The notes below the pieces were generated by a model. It did no database searches and had not been told where the DNA came from. It worked only from the letters and a program-made list of their open reading frames with translations. A stretch of DNA of 64,000 nucleotides from assembly GCF_041725775.1 (NCBI RefSeq), contig NZ_JBEUEL010000013.1, positions 1-64,000 of the forward strand, read 5' to 3'. The translations under genes and the position numbers were made by a program. Shown in pieces: positions 26,014-34,475 of this stretch; positions within the stretch are counted from its first letter, which is position 1, and each line of letters opens with the position of its first letter. The stretch is from Pueribacillus sp041725775. Its GTDB lineage: Bacteria; Bacillota; Bacilli; Bacillales; UBA6769.

Positions 26014-27228
26014 TTGAAAATGAAAAGGAAAATTTTTCTTTCTATCATCATGTTAGTCATCCTTGCTCTCGTTGCATGTAATCAAAAAGAATCTGCTAGT
26101 TCCGATAATGATAAGGAAGAAAAGTCTGATTCAAATGAAGCTATTGAAGTTGTAATCGGATATAGTGGTCCATTAAGTGGTCCAGCAGCTTTTTATGGAG
26201 AAAATACATTAAATGGATTAACGCTAGCAGCAGATGTGATCAATGAAGAAGGTTTTGAAGTGAATGGTCAACTGTATAATATTAAAGTTGTTTCACTCGA
26301 TGACCAATATTTACCGAATGAAGCAGCTAACAATGCTAAACGTCTCATCCAGGAAAACGACGCAAAAGTCATTTTTAATCCACACAGTGGTGGAATTTAT
26401 GCGATGCAAGTGTTTAACGAAGAAGATGGATTTTTAATCGGTGCGTATACGAGTGAACCAGGTATTATTGAAAATGGTAACACGTTAACATGGCGAATTC
26501 CCCCAGGATATGACATTTATTTAGAACCATTCGTCAAACACCAAATCGATACACACGGTAAGAGAATTGCTTTTTTACCGACGGCAAGCCAATATGGAAA
26601 AGATTGGACAGAAGCACTACGACCAGTGTGGGAAGAGGCAGGTGGAGAAGTGGTTTATGAGACAGAAATCGATTTTGCCAAAGATACTGATGTACAACCA
26701 ATCGTGACGAACGCGCTCCAAAATAATCCTGACGTGCTATTCATTGGCGGTGCTTCTGAACCAACTGCACTCGTAGTTAAAGCTGCGAGAGACCTTGGCT
26801 TTGAAGGTGGATTTATGATTATGGACCAAGCGAAAATGGATGAAATGGTTGCTGTCTTAGACGGAAATTGGGACTTGTTAGAAGGGACAATCGGTGTGCT
26901 ACCGCTAGTTAATACGGATTTCCCTGGAACGGACGCATTTATCAAACTACACAATGATAAATTAGGAAAAGATCCCGGTTCAGAAGCTGGTTTACATTAC
27001 GTCTCTTTATTTGCTTTAGTTGAAGCAATGAAAATTGCTGGTACGGTGGATGATGCAAAAGCGATTAGAGATGCACTTCCTGAAGCTGTCCAACAAATAC
27101 CAGCAGAACATCAAGTATACACCTTTGAAGGTGTAACTAAAGAAGGTGCGAATGAATCATTGCTCCGGATCGGTGTCGTTGAAAATGGTGAAGTAAAAGC
27201 AGTTACTCTGGAAGATCTAGGATTATAA
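26014..27228 (+). CDS. ABC transporter substrate-binding lipoprotein, Liv/Leu type (paralog 1)
   Basis: 404-residue receptor of the branched-chain amino acid (LivJ/Periplasmic_binding_6) family. The signal peptide ends in lipobox LVAC. The mature protein begins with an S/D/E-rich linker, then VVIGYSGPLSGPAAFYGEN. TTG 26014 is used as the start because AGGGGGT is 6 bases upstream; ATG 26020 would be 12 away. It is closely similar along its length to the receptors at 27614 and 34476. It is monocistronic, with a terminator, under a cre site. The ligand is unknown, but the linked ligase and beta-oxidation genes favour an organic acid over leucine. Confidence 0.88.
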   Translation: MKMKRKIFLSIIMLVILALVACNQKESASSDNDKEEKSDSNEAIEVVIGYSGPLSGPAAFYGENTLNGLTLAADVINEEGFEVNGQLYNIKVVSLDDQYLPNEAANNAKRLIQENDAKVIFNPHSGGIYAMQVFNEEDGFLIGAYTSEPGIIENGNTLTWRIPPGYDIYLEPFVKHQIDTHGKRIAFLPTASQYGKDWTEALRPVWEEAGGEVVYETEIDFAKDTDVQPIVTNALQNNPDVLFIGGASEPTALVVKAARDLGFEGGFMIMDQAKMDEMVAVLDGNWDLLEGTIGVLPLVNTDFPGTDAFIKLHNDKLGKDPGSEAGLHYVSLFALVEAMKIAGTVDDAKAIRDALPEAVQQIPAEHQVYTFEGVTKEGANESLLRIGVVENGEVKAVTLEDLGL

Positions 27229-27260
27229 GTACCTGAATAAACGAATAGTTTTAAGACTGT

Positions 27261-27296
27261 AAGCGCCCTAGTAAACGTTTCCTGGGCGCTTTTTAT
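27261..27296 (+). terminator. Intrinsic terminator of paralog 1
   Basis: AAGCGCCC-AG / CT-GGGCGCTT stem and TTTTTATTATTT. Confidence 0.85.
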
Positions 27297-27487
27297 TATT
27301 TAATTTGTTTGTTTTTTATTACAATATATTAAAATATTTTAAAAATACACTTTACAAATAATATTTAATCGATTAGAATGTTGAATCACAGATAGATATT
27401 GCCCCCTAATCTAGCAAACTGAAAGACTTAAAGAGCTTCGAAACATACTAAATGGTTAGTTTTTCTAAATGGATTAGGCTTAGGGAT

Positions 27488-27532
27488 ACTGAATAGTCAG
27501 TTAATTTTACCCGTTTTATGAAAACGATTACA
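27488..27532 (+). promoter_or_regulatory. FadR-like palindrome and perfect cre site
   Basis: ACTGA-ATAG-TCAGT at 27488-27501 matches the GANTANTC core of the Bacillus FadR box. TGAAAACGATTACA at 27519-27532 is a perfect cre. Both lie 80-125 bp upstream of the second binding-protein gene. A -10-like GATACT overlaps the palindrome, but no clear -35 is seen in the remaining 190 bp. Confidence 0.5.
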
Positions 27533-27613
27533 TGGAAAGGAGTGGTTTCTAGTTTTAGGGAGGGGCAAAACTATCTATTGTCATCTTAAATATAAATAAA
27601 GGGGGAAAATAGA

Positions 27614-28816
27614 ATGAATATAAAGAAAGGTCTGTTTTATAGTTTACTTTTCATACTAATGTTAGCGCTTACAGCGTGTGGAGGGACCGATAAATCCAGC
27701 TCTGATAACACGGGTGGTTCGGATGAAGGAGTAACGGAAGTTCCAATTGGATACACGGGTCCATTAAGTGGTCCAGCTGCATACTACGGTGAAAACACAT
27801 CTAGTGGATTAAAAATGGCAATTGATGAAGTGAATGAAGCTGGCGGCTTTGAAGTTGATGGTAAACAATATAAATTTAAATTTGTTTCACTAGATGACCA
27901 ATATTTACCGAACGAAGCAGCGAATAATGCGAAACGTCTCGTTCAAGAAGAAAACGCGAAAATTATTTTTAACCCACATAGTGGTGGAATTTATGCTATG
28001 CAAGTTTTCAATGAGCAAGATGGATTTTTAATCGGTGCGTATACGAGTGAACCTGGGATTTTAGAAGATAAAAATAAATTAACTTGGAGAATCCCTCCCG
28101 GTTACGACACGTACATCGAACCATTTACAAAATATCAAATGGAGCGTTTCGGTAAGAAAATAGCATTTCTCCCTACAGCAAGCCAATATGGAAAAGACTG
28201 GGCGGAAATGTTGAAACCTTATTGGGAAGAGCAAGGTGGCGAAGTAGTATATGAAACACAAATTGACTTTAATAAAGATACGGACGTACAGCCAATCGTA
28301 ACGAATGCATTGAAACAGAATCCTGATGTACTATTTATCGGTGGACCATCTGAACCGACAGCTCTTGTTGCGAAAGCTGCACGTGACTTAGGTTTTGAAG
28401 GTGGGTTTCTCATAATGGACCAAGCAAAGCTCGATGAAATGGCAGCGGTATTGGATGGCAACATGGATATATTAGAAGGTTCGTCAGGGGTTCTACCACT
28501 CGTGCACTCTGATTACCCGGGTACAGCCCAATTTGTTGAAAAATACAATGAATTGCACGATAAAAACCCTGGTTCTGAAGCAGGTTTCCACTATGTCGCT
28601 GTATATGCATTGATTGAAGCAATGAAAATTGCTGGTTCGGTTGATGATATTGAGGCGATTCGAGCAGCATTAGATGAAGGAATCCGGAATGTACCTGAAG
28701 AACATCAAGTGTATACGATTGATGGTGTAGACGAAAGAGGAGCAAACTTAAGCCCGCAACGTATGGGGGTCGTTGAAGACGGTGAAGTCGTAGCTGTTGG
28801 AGAAGATGACGAATAA
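27614..28816 (+). CDS. ABC transporter substrate-binding lipoprotein, Liv/Leu type (paralog 2)
   Basis: 400-residue lipoprotein with lipobox LTAC near residue 22, an S/G/D linker and then IGYTGPLSGPAAYYGEN. The receptor body has the same blocks as the first paralog (LDDQYLPNEAANNAKRLV, IFNPHSGGIYAMQVFNE). AAAGGGGG lies before ATG 27614. It is monocistronic between two terminators. Small differences along the binding cleft are compatible with different but related ligands. Confidence 0.88.
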   Translation: MNIKKGLFYSLLFILMLALTACGGTDKSSSDNTGGSDEGVTEVPIGYTGPLSGPAAYYGENTSSGLKMAIDEVNEAGGFEVDGKQYKFKFVSLDDQYLPNEAANNAKRLVQEENAKIIFNPHSGGIYAMQVFNEQDGFLIGAYTSEPGILEDKNKLTWRIPPGYDTYIEPFTKYQMERFGKKIAFLPTASQYGKDWAEMLKPYWEEQGGEVVYETQIDFNKDTDVQPIVTNALKQNPDVLFIGGPSEPTALVAKAARDLGFEGGFLIMDQAKLDEMAAVLDGNMDILEGSSGVLPLVHSDYPGTAQFVEKYNELHDKNPGSEAGFHYVAVYALIEAMKIAGSVDDIEAIRAALDEGIRNVPEEHQVYTIDGVDERGANLSPQRMGVVEDGEVVAVGEDDE

Positions 28817-28824
28817 ACAAAGTT

Positions 28825-28851
28825 AGAGCGCGCCACCCGCGCTCTTTTTTT
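28825..28851 (+). terminator. Intrinsic terminator of paralog 2
   Basis: AGAGCGCG / CGCGCTCT eight-base GC-rich stem and a run of eight or more T. Confidence 0.9.
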
Positions 28852-29007
28852 AACACTAATCGAATAATTTCAATAAATAGTAATCTTCATATTCCTTTTT
28901 AAAGTTAAAGGTATAGTAGAAGTTTAAAGTTTGATGAACTCGCTATATTTCGAAGGTTATTGCATCATTAGTATAATCAATCGCCAAACTTTGCATAGAA
29001 AATAGCC

Positions 29008-29062
29008 TTTACAAACATACTTAATTCTATTAGAATAAAACAAACGCTACTAACTAGTCAGT
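29008..29062 (+). promoter_or_regulatory. Promoter and operator of ligase-livHMGF operon
   Basis: TTTACA (29008-29013), 17-base spacer, TAGAAT (29031-29036). The imperfect palindrome ACTAACTAGTCAGT at 29049-29062 lies just after the predicted start of transcription. It resembles the palindromes at 18567 and 27488. Confidence 0.6.
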
Positions 29063-29084
29063 ATGTTTGGAAGGAGTTTTACTT

Positions 29085-30665
29085 GTGGAAGAGAGACCTT
29101 GGTTAAAACATTATGTAGAAGGCCAACCAGCTGAAGTAGAGATACCAGAAATTTCACTTCCTGAACTTTTACAGCAAACGGTTAAAAAATATCAAAACAA
29201 CATAGCGATTACATTTATTAATCAAAAGATGACATACGGAGAATTGTTAGCGGTAGTAAAAAAAGTTGCGAGCGCTTTTTCGAAGCGTGGTCTAAAAAAA
29301 GGAGATCGGGTAGCCTTAATGTTACCAAACACACCTTTTTACCCGATCAGTTATTTTGCAACTTTAATGTGTGGAGCAACGATTGTACAAGTAAATCCGT
29401 TGTATAAACCCGATGAATTACGTTACATTTTAAGCGATTCAGGGGCAACGTTTATCGTTGCGTTTGAACCTCTTTCTCCAGTTGTCGAAGCTGTAAAAAA
29501 TGATACAAAATTAAAAGAAATAATCTATGCTTCAGCTGAAAGCGCTTCACAGTTTCATGAGTTAATGCAAGATGCTGGTGACCAAGTACCGAACATTGAA
29601 ATCGATCCAAAAGAAGACGTTGCGGTTCTTCAATATACAGGAGGAACTACCGGTCGTTCAAAAGGTGCAATGCTAACACACTACAATTTAGTTGCGAACA
29701 CGATTCAAAGTGCTGTTGCAATAAAGCCCGTTTCTGAGCCCGGTAAAGAAAGAGTCTTAATGGTTGCTCCATTATTCCACGTATATGGTATGACGAGTGG
29801 GATGAATTTAGCATTTTATAATGGCAATAATTTAATTATGTTACCGAGATTTGATATAGAGCAAGTTGTTAAGACGATCGAGACGTTTAAACCGACAAAT
29901 TTCCCAGGTGTTCCGACGATGTATATCGGTCTTTTAAATTATGCGAAAAACCATGACATTAAGCTTGATTCGTTTAAGTCATGCACAAGTGGATCTGCAC
30001 CTCTTCCTGTTGAAGTACTTGAACAGTTGCATGAAGTTACTGGAGCACCAGTAGCAGAGGGATATGGACTGTCAGAAGCGTCACCAACAACACACCGTAA
30101 TCCTGTCGTTGGGATTCAAAAGGCAGGAAGTATCGGCATTCCGTTTCCAAGTACAGATGTAAAAATTGTTGATAAAGAAACAGGTGAGCGGACATTAGAA
30201 GTTGGTGAAATTGGTGAAATGATTATTAAAGGTCCACAAGTGATGAAAGGCTATTGGAATATGCCGGAAGAAACAGAGCAGACGATTCGTAACGGCTGGC
30301 TTTATACGGGCGACTTAGCAAAAATGGATGAAGACGGTTATTTTTACATTGTCGGTCGCAAAAAAGAAATGATCATTGCTAGTGGCTACAACGTCTATCC
30401 GATTGAAATTGAGGATGTTATTTACGAACATCCTAAAGTACTCGAGGCTGCGGTTTTCGGTGTGCCACATCCGTACCGTGGCGAAACGATTAAAGCAGTG
30501 ATCGTCCCTCGAGATGGACAAACGTTAACAGAAGAAGAAATCATTGAATTCTGTAAAGAAAAATTAGCTGCATATAAAGTGCCGAAAATTGTTGAATTCC
30601 GCGATGAATTACCAAAAACGGCAGTCGGTAAAATTTTAAAAAGGAAATTGCAAGAAGAGGGTTAA
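29085..30665 (+). CDS. Long-chain fatty acid-CoA ligase, LcfA/FadD-like
   Basis: 526-residue AMP-forming acyl-CoA synthetase. QYTGGTTGRSKGA is the nucleotide loop. It also has YGLSEASP, the YTGDLAKMDEDGY adenylate motif, GRKKEMIIASGYNVYP and C-terminal PKTAVGKILKR. GTG 29085 follows GGAAGGAG; the upstream TTG 29067 overlaps that site and is rejected. It is the first gene of a five-gene operon with livHMGF, 13 bp before livH. Imported acid is thus probably activated at once (vectorial acylation-like coupling). Confidence 0.9.
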   Translation: MEERPWLKHYVEGQPAEVEIPEISLPELLQQTVKKYQNNIAITFINQKMTYGELLAVVKKVASAFSKRGLKKGDRVALMLPNTPFYPISYFATLMCGATIVQVNPLYKPDELRYILSDSGATFIVAFEPLSPVVEAVKNDTKLKEIIYASAESASQFHELMQDAGDQVPNIEIDPKEDVAVLQYTGGTTGRSKGAMLTHYNLVANTIQSAVAIKPVSEPGKERVLMVAPLFHVYGMTSGMNLAFYNGNNLIMLPRFDIEQVVKTIETFKPTNFPGVPTMYIGLLNYAKNHDIKLDSFKSCTSGSAPLPVEVLEQLHEVTGAPVAEGYGLSEASPTTHRNPVVGIQKAGSIGIPFPSTDVKIVDKETGERTLEVGEIGEMIIKGPQVMKGYWNMPEETEQTIRNGWLYTGDLAKMDEDGYFYIVGRKKEMIIASGYNVYPIEIEDVIYEHPKVLEAAVFGVPHPYRGETIKAVIVPRDGQTLTEEEIIEFCKEKLAAYKVPKIVEFRDELPKTAVGKILKRKLQEEG

Positions 30666-30678
30666 AGGGGGAGAAAAT

Positions 30679-31542
30679 ATGGAACTGTTTATCCAGCAAT
30701 TGATTAATGGATTGACATTAGGGAGTGTGTATATTCTAGTCGGAATTGGGCTTACGCTCGTGTTTGGAATTTTACACATTCCAAACTTTGCTCACGGTGC
30801 ATTATACATGCTCGGTGGTTACGTCACATTTATGGCGATGACATCATTAGGACTTCATTATATTCTTGGGATCATTTTATCGATGGTCGTTGTTGCTCTT
30901 ATTGCTGTTTTAATGGAGCGCGGGGTATTTCATCATTTGCGAAATGCCCCTCCAATTCATGACAAAATTGCAGCGATTGGAATTATGCTCTTTTTGGAAG
31001 CGCTTGTATTACTCGTTTGGGGGTCAGAGTATCGTAATATGAACACTCCATATGGAGGAACGATGAACTTAGGCTCGATTACAATTTCAGCTCAACGAAT
31101 TCTTATAATCGTCGTATCAATTGCCGTTGTATTAATACTTTACTGGTTCTTGAAAAAAACAATGATCGGTGCATCGATCATTGCGATGGCTCAAAATCGT
31201 GAAGGGGCTTTCCTCGTCGGAATAAATGCGAACAAAGTTGCTATGATGACATTTGCAATTTCTGGTGCGCTTGCCGCAATTGCAGCATCATTGTCAACAC
31301 CTATTAATCTATTATTTCCTGCAATGGGACATCTCGTAATAATGAAAGCGTTTATCATCGTTATTATTGGAGGAATGGGTAGTATTCCTGGTGCTATTTT
31401 TGGTGGTTTCCTTCTTGGCATAACTGAAAGTTTAGGAGCTACGTATATTTCAAGTGACTATAAAGACCTAATCGCGTTCTTTTTACTCGTTGTCATTATG
31501 ACATGGAAGCCGAAAGGTCTGTTTGCTAAGGAGGCTCACTAA
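30679..31542 (+). CDS. livH: Liv-type ABC transporter permease LivH
   Basis: 287-residue inner-membrane permease of the branched-chain amino acid/urea type, about eight hydrophobic segments. The conserved GLTLVFGILHIPNFAHGAL and GGMGSIPGAIFGGFLLG (coupling-helix region) are present. AAAGGGGGAG precedes ATG 30679. Its stop overlaps the livM start by one base. Confidence 0.92.
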   Translation: MELFIQQLINGLTLGSVYILVGIGLTLVFGILHIPNFAHGALYMLGGYVTFMAMTSLGLHYILGIILSMVVVALIAVLMERGVFHHLRNAPPIHDKIAAIGIMLFLEALVLLVWGSEYRNMNTPYGGTMNLGSITISAQRILIIVVSIAVVLILYWFLKKTMIGASIIAMAQNREGAFLVGINANKVAMMTFAISGALAAIAASLSTPINLLFPAMGHLVIMKAFIIVIIGGMGSIPGAIFGGFLLGITESLGATYISSDYKDLIAFFLLVVIMTWKPKGLFAKEAH

Positions 31543-32549
31543 TGAATAAAATTTTGGATAAACGAATTGGAATTACTTTGCTCATTGTAATCGCCATCAT
31601 TTTCCCTTTTATGGTTGATAATCCATATATTGCGCGATTGATGACATTAAGTTTTATTTATACTATCGCAATTTATGGGATGAACTTATTGGCTGGCTTT
31701 ACAGGATATTTATCGTTAGCCCATGCAGGTTTTTTTGCAATCGGTGCCTATGCACTCGGAATTTTTACAACACGTTATGAAATGTCGTTTTGGTTAGCAT
31801 TTATTGTAGCGATTCTTTTAACAACCGTTGTCGGTGCGATTATCGGATTAATTGCATTAAGAACACGCGAACACTTTTTTGCGATTTATACGCTCATCGT
31901 TGGTTATCTCATTTATCTCATTATTGACAAATGGGATGAAATGACAGGAGGCGTTCGTGGTTTAATCGGTATTCCGGCTCCGTCTGCAATCGGACCCATT
32001 GAATTTAATACAGATCGGGCGATGTATTATTTAGCATTAGTCTTTTTCTTAGTTGCAACATTAGTTGTAACACGAATTGTAAAGTCATTGACTGGGCGAA
32101 CATTTATTGCGATTAGAAACAGTGAAGATTTGGCGCAAACGATTGGAATTAATACACAAACGAACAAGTTAACGTCCTTCATTATTTCGATCGTGTTTGC
32201 CGCAGTAGCAGGTGCACTTTATGCTTCGTATGTGAGATTTCTCGGTCCTGATATTGCGAACTTACCGATGGTCTTTGACTTTTTAATGTATTTAATTGTC
32301 GGTGGTCTCGGTACAATTACTGGTCCTATCGTTGGAACGATGTTAATCACATTTTTAACTCAATTTTTACAGAGTTTACAAGAATACAGAATGTTAATTT
32401 TCGGTCCAATTTTAACACTACTCGTTATCTTCTATCCTACGGGAATTGTTGGAGCTATTTCTATTTTCAAAATGAAGTTTCAAAATAAACGTCGTCTCAA
32501 AGCAGAAGCTGGAATAAATCAAGATGTAAATCAAGTGAAGGAGGGTTGA
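31542..32549 (+). CDS. livM: Liv-type ABC transporter permease LivM
   Basis: 335-residue permease partner of LivH, with eight to ten hydrophobic segments, GYLSLAHAGFFAIGAY near residue 60 and VGGLGTITGPIVG near 250. The hydrophilic C-terminal tail of about 25 residues is usual. The start is in TAATG with the livH stop. Confidence 0.92.
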   Translation: MNKILDKRIGITLLIVIAIIFPFMVDNPYIARLMTLSFIYTIAIYGMNLLAGFTGYLSLAHAGFFAIGAYALGIFTTRYEMSFWLAFIVAILLTTVVGAIIGLIALRTREHFFAIYTLIVGYLIYLIIDKWDEMTGGVRGLIGIPAPSAIGPIEFNTDRAMYYLALVFFLVATLVVTRIVKSLTGRTFIAIRNSEDLAQTIGINTQTNKLTSFIISIVFAAVAGALYASYVRFLGPDIANLPMVFDFLMYLIVGGLGTITGPIVGTMLITFLTQFLQSLQEYRMLIFGPILTLLVIFYPTGIVGAISIFKMKFQNKRRLKAEAGINQDVNQVKEG

Positions 32550-32554
32550 ACGTC

Positions 32555-33331
32555 ATGGCATTTGTTGAAACGAAAGGGCTTACGAAACAGTTCGGTGGAT
32601 TAACAGCAGTGAATAATGTTGATTTTACGATCGAACGTGGGCAAATAACAGCAATTATTGGACCGAACGGTGCCGGAAAATCTACATTTTTTAACTTGAT
32701 AAGTGGCTTTCATCCAGCGACATCAGGGACGGTTACCTTTGACGGACAAGATATAACGAAAGTCGCACCGCACAACATTGCGAAATTAGGAATTGCTCGA
32801 ACGTTCCAAACGACTCATTTATTTGAAACGTCAACCGTCCTAGACAATGTCATTGTCGGTCATAGACTTCGAACAAAATCACGCTTATTTGATGCGATCT
32901 TCCGCACTCCACGTGAAAAGCGTGAGGAAAAAGAATCGATAGAGAAAGCGATGGAAGTATTAGAGTTTGTTGGTTTAACACATTTAGCTGATCGTCAAGT
33001 AGCACTTATTTCGCAAGAAGCTCAAAAACGAGTTGCTTTCGCACTCGCATTAGCAACCGATCCGAAAATTGTCTTTCTTGATGAGCCAGCTGCAGGTATT
33101 AATCCAGAAGAAACAGACGGATTAGCAGAGTTGATGCGTAAAATGGTCGACAACGGCATTACTGTCTGTACGATTGAGCATAAGATGCAAATGATTATGA
33201 ATCTTGCAGATAAAATAATGGTTTTAAACCAAGGTTCAAAAATAGCTGAAGGGACACCGGATGAAATCAAAAATGATCCGGTCGTTATCGAAGCTTATTT
33301 AGGAGGGGATGCCGTTGCTGAAACTAAGTGA
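32555..33331 (+). CDS. livG: Liv-type ABC transporter ATPase LivG with atypical signature loop
   Basis: 258-residue ATPase. Walker A GPNGAGKST is near residue 38, Walker B IVFLDEP near 175, and the LivG-specific AAGINPEE follows. Where the ABC signature (LSGGQ, or LPYGQ in LivG) is expected, residues 152-157 read ISQEAQ, so the glycine and preceding residue of the C-loop are changed. ATG 32555 follows AAGGAGGGT at 32538-32546. It overlaps livF. The partner LivF keeps a canonical LSGGQ, so one of the two composite ATP sites would use the atypical loop. Confidence 0.88.
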   Translation: MAFVETKGLTKQFGGLTAVNNVDFTIERGQITAIIGPNGAGKSTFFNLISGFHPATSGTVTFDGQDITKVAPHNIAKLGIARTFQTTHLFETSTVLDNVIVGHRLRTKSRLFDAIFRTPREKREEKESIEKAMEVLEFVGLTHLADRQVALISQEAQKRVAFALALATDPKIVFLDEPAAGINPEETDGLAELMRKMVDNGITVCTIEHKMQMIMNLADKIMVLNQGSKIAEGTPDEIKNDPVVIEAYLGGDAVAETK

Positions 33332-34022
33332 AGTCACTGTTCGGTTCGGGGCGTTTGAAGCGTTGAGCGACATTAATTTTGAAGTAAATGAAGGAGAACT
33401 TGTTGTTCTACTTGGTGCTAACGGCGCGGGGAAAAGTACGATTTTCAACACAATTAGCGGACTGAACAAACCTGTTAGCGGTACTGTAGAGTTTTTAGGG
33501 AAAAGTGTAGGCGGCACATCTCCGGATAGAATGGTGAGAAGTGGAATTGTGCAATGTGCTGAAGGTAGAAAGTTGTTCCCAGATATGACCGTTCAGGAAA
33601 ATTTAATGATGGGTGGCTACGTGCATAGAAATAAAAAAGCACAATTAAGACAATCACTTGAAGAAGTGTATGAGCTATTTCCAATTTTAAAAGAGAAAAA
33701 AGATGATCCTGCTGGCTCATTAAGTGGCGGACAACAGCAAATGGTTGCCATTGGTCGCGCGCTGATGGCAAAACCAAGACTCGTTATGATGGATGAACCG
33801 TCTATAGGGTTGGCACCGCTCATCGTTGAACAAATGTTTTCTGTTATCCAAGAGATCAATAAAAGTGGAACGACAGTCTTGCTAGCTGAACAAAATGCGA
33901 ATGCTGCACTAAAAATTGCAGATCGTGGCTACGTCATTGAAAACGGTCGTATCGTCATCGAAGGGACACAGAAAGAACTATTCGAAAACGATGAAGTACG
34001 TAAAGCTTACATCGGAGCTTAA
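33315..34022 (+). CDS. livF: Liv-type ABC transporter ATPase LivF
   Basis: 235-residue ATPase. It has Walker A GANGAGKST, the signature LSGGQQQM and Walker B LVMMDEP followed by SIGLAP, as usual for LivF. TTG 33315 is taken as start because AGGAGGGG (33301-33308) directly abuts an ATG at 33309, and LivF proteins begin MLK. It overlaps livG by 17 bp and is the last gene of the operon. Confidence 0.9.
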   Translation: MLKLSEVTVRFGAFEALSDINFEVNEGELVVLLGANGAGKSTIFNTISGLNKPVSGTVEFLGKSVGGTSPDRMVRSGIVQCAEGRKLFPDMTVQENLMMGGYVHRNKKAQLRQSLEEVYELFPILKEKKDDPAGSLSGGQQQMVAIGRALMAKPRLVMMDEPSIGLAPLIVEQMFSVIQEINKSGTTVLLAEQNANAALKIADRGYVIENGRIVIEGTQKELFENDEVRKAYIGA

Positions 34023-34475
34023 TATTCATTTCTAAATTCACAGTTGAACGTAACTGCGACGTACAGGATGTACTAGTGTAAATCTTTATGGGATGAAGAG
34101 TAATCGCATTTCCAGATGTTGCCAAAGATTCAAATAATGCTTCGTCGAGTATGCTGCACTGAGAGTAAACTATGAACAATCCATCTTTGAATATAGGTGT
34201 CTCAAACGTGGCGTTCTTACTCTGCGTTCCATAACTACCGCTTTGTCAGAATGCTTCGCTTTCTGCGGAAAGTGACTGCCTGAAGCGAAAATCATTATAG
34301 CACTATTCCGCAGCTTATCGATATTGTGTAAACATAGCTAATTATTTATATAGTAGAGATAAATATAGAGAAAAATAAAAAATTGCTAATGCCTTGAAAG
34401 GGGTGAGGTTAGCAATTAAATAAAAAGAGAGTTTTTGGATAGGAGTTTTTACAAAATAAAAAAGGAGAGAAAATA
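34023..34475. other. 450-bp gap with possible repeat remnant and leader hairpin
   Basis: No gene is supported. At 34253-34289 GCTTCGCTTTC...GCGGAAAG...TGAAGCGAA forms nested inverted repeats resembling interspersed repeats of Bacillaceae. At 34381-34417 AATTGCTAA / TTAGCAATT form a nine-base stem with a 19-base loop, just before the third receptor gene; it could be a leader structure. Confidence 0.4.

Noticed and set aside
34253..34289. Mobile element or IS end
   Set aside because: Only a short nested inverted repeat is present; no transposase, target duplication or second copy was found in the window.
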